Part shown: positions 1 to 5,538 of the stretch, piece after piece
Numbering within the stretch: position 1 is the stretch's first letter
How the letters are laid out: the number at the start of each line of letters is the position of its first letter
Made by a program: the position numbers and the translations under genes
Assembly: GCA_947589565.1 (NCBI GenBank)
Contig: CANQBW010000011.1
Location: forward strand, 1-38,211
DNA: 38,211 bases
Origin: an uncultured Clostridia bacterium
Lineage (GTDB): Bacteria > Bacillota > Clostridia > Christensenellales > Borkfalkiaceae
Direction of reading: 5' to 3'
The notes under the pieces: generated by a model
Seen by the model: the letters and a program-made list of their open reading frames with translations, nothing else
What the model was told of the DNA's origin: nothing
The model's database searches: none

Positions 1-123
1 CCGTATATCAACAATTATCTTCCCGACGGAAGAAGCGAGAAAGGCAAGCCTACGGTCATAAACTATTTTTATCACGAGGAAATCAGAGGCTCGGAAAACA
101 CGGGAAAACGCAAAAAGAAATAA
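1..123 (+). CDS. C-terminal fragment of an unidentified protein
   Basis: An open frame runs from the window edge to a TAA at 121-123, giving 40 residues. The fragment is polar and ends in a basic tail (GKRKKK). A perfect terminator hairpin follows 12 nt downstream, which supports a real gene end. I do not recognise the family. Because it abuts a duplicated tRNA-Arg 3' end it could belong to an integrated element, but nothing in the fragment shows that. Confidence 0.55.
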   Translation, partial: PYINNYLPDGRSEKGKPTVINYFYHEEIRGSENTGKRKKK

Positions 124-135
124 GCAATTCGGAAA

Positions 136-179
136 AAACAGGCTGTTACGAGTATTGCGCCCGAAACAGCCTGTTTTTT
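136..179 (+). terminator. Intrinsic terminator of the upstream gene
   Basis: A perfect 12-bp inverted repeat (AAACAGGCTGTT at 136-147 and its complement at 165-176) has a 17-nt loop and runs into TTTTTT. It lies just after the stop codon at 123. Confidence 0.85.
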
Positions 180-253
180 CAACGAACTTTGAAGTAAAAA
201 GTAAATCCGAACCATTCACTCGTAACAAGTAAACAATTCGGATTATACTCTTT

Positions 254-274
254 TGGTGCAACCAGAGGGACTCG
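254..274 (+). repeat. Copy of the tRNA-Arg 3' end (att-like direct repeat)
   Basis: These 21 bases are identical to 453-473, which encode the CCA end and the acceptor/T-arm 3' half of the adjacent tRNA-Arg gene. The copy has no tRNA body attached; the sequence diverges immediately after 274. Duplicated tRNA 3' ends commonly mark integration sites of mobile elements, but no integrase is seen here. Seen: the exact repeat. Inferred: an integration scar. Confidence 0.6.
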
Positions 275-415
275 CGCCTTTAGCGGCGCGCCCCGGTGAA
301 CAGCCCACCGGGCTGTTCAGTTTGCGGCTTAATCATTTGTTTCCCCGCCATTCGCCCGCAAACCGCTCACTCCCGCTCGCGCCTCCCCCCTCTCGTCCCT
401 CTGGGGATTCGTATA
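275..415. other. Non-coding stretch between the two tRNA 3'-end copies
   Basis: This holds a GC-rich hairpin (TGAACAGCCC at 297-306 pairing with GGGCTGTTCA at 310-319) and an inverted copy of the tRNA-derived core CCAGAGGGAC near 395-404. No coding region is convincing. The long frame through it only continues into spoIIGA because no stop intervenes. Confidence 0.5.
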
Positions 416-453
416 ACAAATAAGACATACCCAAAGGGGTATGTCTTATTTGT
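416..453 (-). terminator. Terminator downstream of tRNA-Arg
   Basis: A perfect 17-bp inverted repeat (416-432 with 437-453) has a 4-nt loop. It starts directly at the CCA end of the tRNA on the minus strand. The arms contain A/T-rich ends on both sides, so it could work in both directions. Confidence 0.7.
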
Positions 454-529
454 GGTGCAACCAGAGGGACTCGAACCCCCAGCCTTTGGTTCCGTAGACC
501 AACGCTCTATCCAATTGAGCTATGGATGC
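453..529 (-). tRNA. tRNA-Arg, anticodon ACG, CCA end encoded
   Basis: Read on the minus strand, the sequence folds as a standard 77-nt cloverleaf including CCA. The D arm is GCTC...GAGC. The anticodon stem TTGGT/ACCAA holds the loop CTACGGA, so the anticodon is ACG (Arg, reading CGN codons after A34 deamination). The T arm is GGGGG-TTCGAGT-CCCTC. The acceptor stem has one apparent U-U mismatch at pair 4-69. A good promoter lies upstream and a perfect hairpin follows directly. Confidence 0.93.
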
Positions 530-542
530 AAGATCGGTCTTT

Positions 543-571
543 ATTATATACTTGCGGCAATTTTTTGTCAA
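543..571 (-). promoter_or_regulatory. Sigma-A promoter of tRNA-Arg
   Basis: On the minus strand TTGACA (566-571) and TATAAT (543-548) are separated by exactly 17 bp. This is a consensus promoter starting a few bases before the mature tRNA 5' end at 529. Confidence 0.85.
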
Positions 572-621
572 CGTTTTTTGCGAGCGTTTTTCTTCTTTTC
601 CAAAAAAATCCCGACGGGTCC

Positions 622-628
622 TGTCGAA
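622..628 (+). promoter_or_regulatory. Distal Spo0A box candidate (TGTCGAA)
   Basis: TGTCGAA is the core of the Spo0A~P binding site. It lies about 120 bp upstream of the spoIIGA -35 element. In Bacillus subtilis the spoIIG promoter also has a distal Spo0A site, so the match is suggestive. A 7-mer alone is weak. Confidence 0.45.
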
Positions 629-629
629 T

Positions 630-713
630 TGTGGATAACTTTGTGGAAAAGACTGCTCCTTTGTGGAAATCTGCCCTTTTTTCGTCGATCTATCCACAAT
701 CGCCTGTGGAGAA
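630..713. promoter_or_regulatory. Cluster of five DnaA-box-like sites
   Basis: Five 9-mers share the CCACA/TGTGG core: a perfect TGTGGATAA (630-638), TGTGGAAAA (642-650), TGTGGAAAT (662-670), CTATCCACA (690-698) and TGTGGAGAA (705-713). The DnaA consensus is TTATCCACA; the first is exact and most others differ by one base. The cluster lies between the tRNA promoter and the spoIIGA promoter. It could be a DnaA-binding regulatory cluster. No dnaA/dnaN gene is near to suggest oriC. Confidence 0.5.
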
Positions 714-726
714 GCCGCCGACGCAT

Positions 727-743
727 TTCGACAAGCGCCGACA
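727..743 (-). promoter_or_regulatory. Tandem Spo0A boxes at the spoIIGA promoter
   Basis: TTCGACA at 727-733 and a second CGACA at 739-743 repeat with an exact 10-bp period (TGTCG on the minus strand). Spo0A dimers bind tandem TGTCGAA elements with 10-bp spacing. The pair lies immediately upstream of the -35 element, as at B. subtilis PspoIIG. The first half is a full consensus match; the second is partial. Confidence 0.65.
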
Positions 744-747
744 GCAT

Positions 748-781
748 TTTACAATTTCGGCGTGGAAGAAGTCTTTATAAT
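748..781 (+). promoter_or_regulatory. spoIIGA-sigE promoter with 22-bp spacer
   Basis: TTTACA (748-753) and TATAAT (776-781) are separated by 22 bp instead of 17. The B. subtilis spoIIG promoter has the same abnormal 22-bp spacing and is sigma-A dependent, working only with Spo0A~P. The match in spacing, position and adjacent Spo0A boxes supports conserved Spo0A control of this operon. Confidence 0.7.
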
Positions 782-802
782 AACAAGCACAAGGAGGGCG
801 TG

Positions 803-1642
803 ATGACCGTCTATGTGGAATACGCGTTCATAGAGAACCTTCTTCTCGACGGACTTCTTCTCTATCTTGCGCTCAAATGTGCAAAGACGAAGATCGTCCC
901 CTGGCGGCTGATCCTCTCTTCTTTGATCGGCGGGGCGGGGGCGATCGTCTTTCCCCTCTTCTCCCTTCCCGCAGCTTTGTCCCTTCTTGTCAAGATTTTC
1001 TTCGGGCTGCTGCTCGTCTTGATCGCCGTCCGCGAGAGAAACATAAAAGCGCACCTTGTGACCGCGGTCTCCTTTTTCGGAATGACCTTTGCCTTCGGAG
1101 GACTTCTCCTCGGCGTCTATGCGTGTTTCGGGATCTCCTATCTTCCCGGAGAGGGATATGTGATCGAGAGCGTTCCCGTGACCTTTGTCCTATGTTCTGC
1201 TGCGATCTTCACGATCGTCTGCGTGCGGCTCTTCAAGGGATTTTACCGCTATCGACGAAGGCGGCAGAACCTTTTGGACTGCAAACTCTGTTCGGGCGGG
1301 AAGGAACTCACGCTTCGCGGCTATGCGGACAGCGGAAACCGGCTGTACTTCCGCGGGAGCCCCGTCTGCGTCATCTCGGCGATCGGGGCGCTCGCACTCT
1401 TCCGCGCGGAGGAGCCCGTCGGCAGAATGACCATTTCGACGGTGAGCGGCAGCAGGGAATCCCCCGTCTTCTCCTGTGAGAGAATGACGATTGAAGGGGT
1501 CGAAAAGCAAAATATTCTTTTTACCGTGGGTGAGGTGCCGTCAAAAGAGCATTCCCTCATAATACATACCGCGTTGGTGGAGGATCGTCATGAAGATATT
1601 AAATTTTTTAAGAGAATGGCTGAAGAGACACGGGGCGAATGA
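803..1642 (+). CDS. spoIIGA: SpoIIGA, sigma-E processing peptidase
   Basis: This is the membrane aspartic protease that removes the pro-sequence of sigma-E at the forespore septum during sporulation. The 279-residue protein begins with about five hydrophobic segments (residues 8-140). A basic linker and a soluble aspartic-protease-like domain follow, with the active-site motif DSGN at 176-179. ATG at 803 is chosen because AAGGAGGG (791-798) precedes it; the longer upstream frame crosses the promoter and tRNA. Its 3' end overlaps sigE by 53 nt, which suggests translational coupling of protease and substrate. The adjacent Spo0A boxes and 22-bp-spacer promoter point to Spo0A control. Confidence 0.95.
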   Translation: MTVYVEYAFIENLLLDGLLLYLALKCAKTKIVPWRLILSSLIGGAGAIVFPLFSLPAALSLLVKIFFGLLLVLIAVRERNIKAHLVTAVSFFGMTFAFGGLLLGVYACFGISYLPGEGYVIESVPVTFVLCSAAIFTIVCVRLFKGFYRYRRRRQNLLDCKLCSGGKELTLRGYADSGNRLYFRGSPVCVISAIGALALFRAEEPVGRMTISTVSGSRESPVFSCERMTIEGVEKQNILFTVGEVPSKEHSLIIHTALVEDRHEDIKFFKRMAEETRGE

Positions 1643-2300
1643 GAACATCGTCGATTATCTCTGCGGAAGCGAGGCGCTCCCTCTCCCGCTCTCGGGCGAG
1701 GAAGAGGCGCAGATGCTGCAAAAGCTCGAATCGGGCGAGGACGTGGAGACCGTCAAGGCGCAGCTCATCGAGCACAACCTCAGGCTGGTCGTCTATATTT
1801 CCCATAAATTCGAGAATACGGGCGTCGAGAGCGACGATCTCATCTCCATCGGCACCATCGGGCTCATCAAGGCGATCAACTCCTTCCGCACGGACAAGAA
1901 CATCAAGCTCGCGACCTATGCCTCCCGCTGTATCGAGAATGAAATTCTGATGTATCTCCGCCGCACGGTCAAGCTCAAGAGCGAGGTCTCCTTCGACGAG
2001 CCCCTCAACACCGACTTCGAGGGGAACGAACTGCTCCTTTCAGACGTCTTGGGGACGGACAGCGACGTCGTCTACGGCGGGGTGGAGAGCAGCGTCGAGA
2101 AGGAACTTTTAAAGGAAGCCCTCGCAAAACTCCCCGAGCGGGAGAGAAAGATCATGTTTCTGCGCTTCGGGCTCGGCGGCGGCGAAGAGATGACGCAGAA
2201 GGACGTCGCCGAGGCGCTGGGCATCTCCCAAAGCTATATTTCGAGGCTCGAAAAGAAGATCATCGAGCGCCTCAAGAAGGAAATTTCCAAGCTGGTTTAA
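1590..2300 (+). CDS. sigE: RNA polymerase sporulation sigma factor SigE (pro-form)
   Basis: This is the early mother-cell sigma factor, made as an inactive precursor and cut by SpoIIGA. It has 236 residues. The N-terminal pro-region ends near [10 protein letters not shown], equivalent to the cleavage region of B. subtilis pro-sigma-E. Region 2 ([45 protein letters not shown]) and region 4 with its helix-turn-helix ([23 protein letters not shown]) are nearly identical to known SigE. GTGGAGGATC provides the ribosome site for ATG 1590, inside the end of spoIIGA. Both must be co-transcribed. Confidence 0.97.
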   Translation: MKILNFLREWLKRHGANENIVDYLCGSEALPLPLSGEEEAQMLQKLESGEDVETVKAQLIEHNLRLVVYISHKFENTGVESDDLISIGTIGLIKAINSFRTDKNIKLATYASRCIENEILMYLRRTVKLKSEVSFDEPLNTDFEGNELLLSDVLGTDSDVVYGGVESSVEKELLKEALAKLPERERKIMFLRFGLGGGEEMTQKDVAEALGISQSYISRLEKKIIERLKKEISKLV

Positions 2301-2374
2301 TTTCCCCATCTGATTTTTTCATAGTTTTCCTCCTTTTTGCGAATACTTTTGTTCTACATAGGGAGGAAAAATTT

Positions 2375-3145
2375 ATGTTACAAAAGGTTGTCATTTGCGG
2401 AGTCGACACATCGGGACTTCCCAAGCTCACTTCGGAGGAAAACGACGAACTCATGAGAAAGCTCAAGGCGGGCGACGAGCGCGCGCGGGAGAAGTTCATC
2501 ATCGGGAACATGCGGCTCGTGCTCTCGCTCGTCAAGCGGTTCTGGGCAAAGAACGCCGCCGCGGACGATGTCTTTCAGGCGGGCTGCGTCGGGCTCATCA
2601 AGGCGATCGACCACTTTGACTTAAAATTCAACGTCAAGTTCTCGACCTATGCCGTCCCCATGATCTTGGGGGAGATCAAGAGGTTTTTGCGGGACGGAAA
2701 CAGCCTGCGGGTCAGCCGCTCCATCCGCGACACCGCCTACCGCATTCTGAAGGTGCGCGAGGGGCTCGAGGAGCGCGATGAGGAGGCGACCATCGAGCGC
2801 ATTGCGCAGGAGATGAAGGTCAAGGAGCGGGAGGTCGTGTACGCGCTCGACGCCATTTCCGATCCCGTCTCCCTGTACGACCCCGTCTACAACAAGTCGG
2901 GGGACACGCTCGAACTTTTAGATCAGCTCTGCGACGAGACGCAGTCGGACGAGATCTGGACGGAGCGCGTCGCGCTGCGCGAGGCGATCGGACGGCTCGG
3001 GGAGCGGGAGAAAAAGATTTTGATGCTCCGCTACTTCGAGGGGAAGACGCAGATGGAAATTTCCGCAGAGGTCGGGATCTCCCAGGCGCAGGTCTCGCGG
3101 CTCGAAAAAAACGCGCTCGGGGCGATCCGCAAAGAAATCTCGTAA
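2375..3145 (+). CDS. sigG: RNA polymerase sporulation sigma factor SigG
   Basis: This is the late forespore sigma factor. It has 256 residues and carries the diagnostic N-terminal motif VICGVDTSGLP. Region 2 reads NMRLVLSLVKRFW...DDVFQAGCVGLIKAIDHFD...FSTYAVPMILGEIKR. Region 4 ends in MEISAEVGISQAQVSRLEK. A strong GGGAGG site at 2361-2366 precedes ATG 2375. The gene starts 74 nt after sigE, a conserved order in spore-formers. In B. subtilis sigG is read by sigma-F; a GAATA that could be a -35 lies near 2341, but I see no convincing -10 and do not annotate a promoter. Confidence 0.97.
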   Translation: MLQKVVICGVDTSGLPKLTSEENDELMRKLKAGDERAREKFIIGNMRLVLSLVKRFWAKNAAADDVFQAGCVGLIKAIDHFDLKFNVKFSTYAVPMILGEIKRFLRDGNSLRVSRSIRDTAYRILKVREGLEERDEEATIERIAQEMKVKEREVVYALDAISDPVSLYDPVYNKSGDTLELLDQLCDETQSDEIWTERVALREAIGRLGEREKKILMLRYFEGKTQMEISAEVGISQAQVSRLEKNALGAIRKEIS

Positions 3146-3176
3146 ACTTTTTTGTCGAACGCGCATAGAATATAGC

Positions 3177-3566
3177 GTGGAAACGAGTTTTTTGGAATTA
3201 AAGCAAAAGCAGGTGGTCAATATCTGCGACGGCAAACAGCTCGGAAGAGTCTGCGACGTCGTCTTCAGCTTTCCCGACGGGAAGGTGCAGGGGATCGTCG
3301 TTCCGGGCGGCAAGGGATTCCGCTGGGGAAAGGCGGACCTCTTCGTCGAACTCAAAAACGTCACGAAGATCGGCGTAGATACCGTCCTCGTCGAAATCAA
3401 GGCGGCGCCCTCCAAGGACAAAAAGAAGAATAAGTGGAGCGGAGAATACCCCGCCCCGCCTCCGCCGCCCGCCCAACTCCCCGAGCCTCCGCCCTTCTAC
3501 CGCGGCAGCGGGGGAGGAGGACAGCGCAGCATGGGAGACCGCCGCGACTACGGAGAATACGAATAA
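3177..3566 (+). CDS. YlmC/YmxH family sporulation protein (PRC-barrel)
   Basis: This 129-residue protein begins with a PRC-barrel-like domain (METSFLELKQKQVVNICDGKQLGRVCDVVF through about residue 80), typical of the YlmC/YmxH family that often follows sigG in Clostridia. The C-terminal third is a low-complexity tail rich in Pro, Gly and Arg (PPPPP, GSGGGG) and is longer than the core family. The start is GTG at 3177, 31 nt after sigG. No Shine-Dalgarno is visible; CATAGAAT at 3164-3171 lies just upstream, so initiation could be leaderless or depend on read-through from sigG. Molecular function in this family is not established. Confidence 0.8.
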   Translation: METSFLELKQKQVVNICDGKQLGRVCDVVFSFPDGKVQGIVVPGGKGFRWGKADLFVELKNVTKIGVDTVLVEIKAAPSKDKKKNKWSGEYPAPPPPPAQLPEPPPFYRGSGGGGQRSMGDRRDYGEYE

Positions 3567-3590
3567 AAACGGGCTCATGGCCCGTTTTTT
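3565..3590 (+). terminator. Terminator of the sigG-ymxH unit
   Basis: The stem ACGGGC-tcatg-GCCCGT is followed by T6 and preceded by an A-run, directly overlapping the ymxH stop codon. Confidence 0.9.
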
Positions 3591-3593
3591 GAT

Positions 3594-3624
3594 GTTTTGC
3601 ATAGTACTATGCGTGACATAATAT
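3594..3624. repeat. Copy 1 of a TATG(N)GACATA-type repeat
   Basis: The sequence TTTTGCATAGTACTATG followed by CGTGACATAATATAG resembles 10887-10917 over about 30 bases with few differences. It contains the perfect 14-bp palindrome GCATAGTACTATGC. It lies between the ends of two convergent genes, so its role is unclear: an operator-like site, or a small dispersed repeat. Confidence 0.45.
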
Positions 3625-3642
3625 AGTAAATTTCGGCATTTT

Positions 3643-4473
3643 TTAGCCTAATTGCGATAAAAACTCCCCTATTTCACTGTTGCAGAGGGCACGATTTTCG
3701 ATCGGTTTGGGACAGAATGCTTCGCCGTCGTTGATACAGACGTAAAAAGCTCCTTCATTTTCGGCGGTCATTCTCCAAAAGGGATATTTGATGATGCCGG
3801 GCGTATTCATTCCGACGCCGAGTTCGAGCAAGAGAAGTCTCCCCTTTCTGTGTGCGGAAAGAAATTCCCGATACCGCCTATAGGCTTCATACCAGCCGCT
3901 GTCCTGCACGAATTTTTCGTCCGAACGCAAATTCATCGTCATGGGCTTTCCGCAGTTCGGGCAGCGGGGAATCAGTTCGGTCGGAATTTTCATATCCCTT
4001 TGCTCTTTCACCATGCGGCGGACAGCCTCTTCGTTATCATACGTCTGATTGCAGCAAGGCTTTGAGCATTGAAACAGCCCATAGTCCCCCTGCGTATAAA
4101 AGAGCCGCGCCTTGTCGAATCCCGCCTTTTGGAAACAATGATCGACATTGGTCGTCAGCACGAAATACTCCTTCCTTCGGACAAGTTCGAGCAGTTTTCG
4201 ATAGACCGGTTTCGGCGCTTCGGAATAGCGGTTGATGAGAATATACCTCGACCAATACGCCCAATATTCCTCCAAACTTTCATACGGATAAAATCCGCCC
4301 GAATACATGTCGTGAAAATGGTATTTTTTCTCGAAGTCCGAAAAAAACTTATGAAACCTCTCTCCGGCATAGGAATAACCCGCGGCCGCCGACAGTCCCG
4401 CGCCCGCGCCGATCAACACAGCCTCCGCCTCTTCGAAAACCGCTTTGAATTGTTCGATTTGCCTGTTTTCCAT
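3643..4473 (-). CDS. Class-M sirtuin (SirTM-like), NAD-dependent
   Basis: This SIR2-fold protein has 276 residues from the ATG at 4473. The NAD loop GAGAGLSAAAGY is at 22-33, TTNVD at 107-111 and a zinc site at C136, C140, C171 and C174. The usual catalytic His is Gln128. Spacing of N109, D111 and Q128 equals that recalled for Streptococcus pyogenes SirTM (N118, D120, Q137), an ADP-ribosyltransferase acting on lipoylated GcvH-like protein. The usual partners (macrodomain, GcvH-L, lipoate ligase) are not in this window. The preceding terminator hairpin leaves no Shine-Dalgarno, so the start is uncertain; a frame extension to 4521 lies inside the hairpin. The substrate is inferred only from the class. 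Confidence 0.8.
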   Translation of the reverse strand: MENRQIEQFKAVFEEAEAVLIGAGAGLSAAAGYSYAGERFHKFFSDFEKKYHFHDMYSGGFYPYESLEEYWAYWSRYILINRYSEAPKPVYRKLLELVRRKEYFVLTTNVDHCFQKAGFDKARLFYTQGDYGLFQCSKPCCNQTYDNEEAVRRMVKEQRDMKIPTELIPRCPNCGKPMTMNLRSDEKFVQDSGWYEAYRRYREFLSAHRKGRLLLLELGVGMNTPGIIKYPFWRMTAENEGAFYVCINDGEAFCPKPIENRALCNSEIGEFLSQLG

Positions 4474-4485
4474 ATGAAAAATGGA

Positions 4486-4517
4486 CAAGGCGCAACCGCC
4501 GTTGGCGGTTGCGCCTT
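4486..4517 (-). terminator. Hairpin between the cupin and sirtuin genes
   Basis: The near-perfect palindrome GGCGCAACCGCC / GCGGTTGCGCC with loop gttg follows the cupin stop by about 10 nt on the minus strand. The T-tract is not immediate (CCTTGTCCATTTTT), so termination may be partial and leave the sirtuin in the same transcript. Confidence 0.6.
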
Positions 4518-4528
4518 TCATGCGAATT

Positions 4529-4882
4529 TTACCCGATGACGGCGTCCCCTGCCGTGTAGTTTTTGAGGGAATTTTCCTTCACCTGAATGCAGATGTACTT
4601 GATTTCGCTCTTTTCCGACGCAAAGAACCTGCGCTTGGCGCAAGGCGCAATTCTCAGCCAATCGCCCGCGGCAAGCGGGACGCGCTCGCCGTCGATCTCG
4701 GCATAGCCCTCCCCTTCGAGAATGCCGTAGATCTCCTCATTCTCCTTGTGCGAGTGCACGAACGGAACGCTTGCACCCTTCGGGAGAAGGTTGATGCTGA
4801 TCTCCGCGCCCGTCAGTTTGAGCGCGTCATGAAGCTCGACGCGCGGCTCCTCTTTCACACCGATCTTGCTGTAATTTTCCAT
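4529..4882 (-). CDS. Small cupin-domain protein
   Basis: This 117-residue single-domain cupin has metal-site motif 1 as HSHKENEEIYGILEGEG (His43, His45, Glu49 region) and motif 2 around AAGDWLRIAPCAKRRFFA. In the second motif the usual His is not obvious, so metal binding may be altered. The start ATG 4882 has a clear CGGAGGTG site. The gene is divergent from an HxlR regulator and shares a 180-bp control region with it, so it is the likely regulatory target. Substrate unknown; such stand-alone cupins are often dioxygenase- or isomerase-like or simply sensory. Confidence 0.85.
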   Translation of the reverse strand: MENYSKIGVKEEPRVELHDALKLTGAEISINLLPKGASVPFVHSHKENEEIYGILEGEGYAEIDGERVPLAAGDWLRIAPCAKRRFFASEKSEIKYICIQVKENSLKNYTAGDAVIG

Positions 4883-4925
4883 AATAACACCTCCGAAATT
4901 TTCGATCTTCCGATCGTTTTCTTAA

Positions 4926-4954
4926 AGTATAGCGAATCGAAAGACAAATTGCAA
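4926..4954 (-). promoter_or_regulatory. Promoter of the cupin gene
   Basis: On the minus strand TTGCAA (4949-4954) and TATACT (4926-4931) are separated by 17 bp. The predicted start of transcription is near 4919, giving a leader of about 37 nt before ATG 4882. Confidence 0.8.
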
Positions 4955-4962
4955 GAGAGTTA

Positions 4963-4977
4963 CCGATTTATTATCGG
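4963..4977. promoter_or_regulatory. Inverted repeat CCGAT-N5-ATCGG, HxlR operator candidate
   Basis: This palindrome sits in the centre of the divergent region, just upstream of the cupin -35. Autogenous or divergent control by the neighbouring HxlR protein is the simplest reading. It is inferred from position and symmetry only. Confidence 0.4.
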
Positions 4978-5013
4978 ATAATAAAATTACTACTAAGTTT
5001 CTTTTTGAAACCA

Positions 5014-5042
5014 TTGACAGAAGTCTTCGGATATGATAAAAT
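5014..5042 (+). promoter_or_regulatory. Promoter of the HxlR regulator
   Basis: TTGACA (5014-5019) and TAAAAT (5037-5042) are separated by 17 bp. The predicted mRNA start near 5049 leaves a short leader with an AGGGAGG ribosome site. Confidence 0.85.
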
Positions 5043-5064
5043 ATCGGAAAAGGGAGGAAATAAA

Positions 5065-5391
5065 ATGCTGACAAGAGAGGAACTGCCCGATTGCCCCGTC
5101 GCGACTACCGTGCGGCTCATCGGGAACAAATGGAAACTGCTCATCATCCGAAATTTGGTCTTCAATGGCAAACAGCGCTTTACGGATTTTCTCAGGACGA
5201 TCCCCGCCATCAGTAAAAAGGTTTTGACGGACAATCTGCGTGCGCTCGAAGAGGACGGACTTCTCGAAAGAAATGTGTTCGCGGAAGTCCCGCCCCGCGT
5301 GGAATACACGCTGACCCCGCTCGGCGCTTCCCTGCGCCCCATTCTCGACGCCATGTCCGATTGGGGAACGGAATATAAGAGTTCCGTTTGA
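5065..5391 (+). CDS. HxlR-type winged-helix transcriptional regulator
   Basis: This 108-residue DNA-binding protein has the HxlR signature: CPVATTVRLIGNKWKLLIIRNL near the start, then RFTDFLRTIPAISKKVLTDNLRALEEDGLLER (recognition helix and turn) and the wing VPPRVEYTLTPLG. ATG 5065 is used because AGGGAGG at 5051-5057 is well placed. The frame extends upstream only because no stop occurs in the promoter. HxlR proteins usually control a divergent gene in response to aldehydes, quinones or redox stress; here the divergent cupin is the probable target. A conserved Cys (CPV) could be a redox sensor. Confidence 0.92.
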   Translation: MLTREELPDCPVATTVRLIGNKWKLLIIRNLVFNGKQRFTDFLRTIPAISKKVLTDNLRALEEDGLLERNVFAEVPPRVEYTLTPLGASLRPILDAMSDWGTEYKSSV

Positions 5392-5423
5392 AAATAAATA
5401 CGCGGCGCACGATTCCCTTTACT

Positions 5424-5465
5424 GTCATTCCGAGTGGAGCGAAGCGAAATCGAGGAATCCCCCCG
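5424..5465 (+). repeat. Interspersed repeat, TGTCATTCCGAG...GAGGAATCCCC type
   Basis: The unit starts TGTCATTCCGAGTGGAGCGA and ends TCGAGGAATCCCC. Related copies occur at 11150-11180, 22870-22902 and, in degenerate form, near 31373-31436, all intergenic. This is a chromosome-wide dispersed repeat family of unknown function. Confidence 0.7.
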
Positions 5466-5490
5466 GTCATTGCAAGAGTCGGAAAACATT

Positions 5491-5524
5491 TTTAGGCGCC
5501 CCCGCGGCTTTGCCGCGGGGGCGC
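5491..5524. terminator. Bidirectional terminator between HxlR and the lipoprotein gene
   Basis: A long GC-rich palindrome (AGGCGCCCCCGCGG / CCGCGGGGGCGCCT with loop ctttg) lies between two convergent genes. T-rich flanks are short, but the stem is very stable. Confidence 0.75.
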
Positions 5525-5538
5525 CTCATTTCTAAATT

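Noticed and set aside
566..574. A third Spo0A box (TTTTGTCAAC)
   Set aside because: These bases are the -35 element TTGACA of the tRNA-Arg promoter on the other strand, which explains them fully.
630..713. Chromosomal replication origin
   Set aside because: The DnaA-like boxes are suggestive, but there is no dnaA, dnaN, rpmH or AT-rich unwinding region nearby. A regulatory cluster is the safer reading.
296..802. N-terminal extension of SpoIIGA in the same frame
   Set aside because: The frame crosses the tRNA gene, its promoter and the spoIIGA promoter. The ribosome site and family length place the start at 803.
2340..2366. A sigma-F promoter for sigG
   Set aside because: GAATA could be a -35, but the matching -10 would overlap the ribosome site and put the mRNA start at the ATG. 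Not good enough to annotate.
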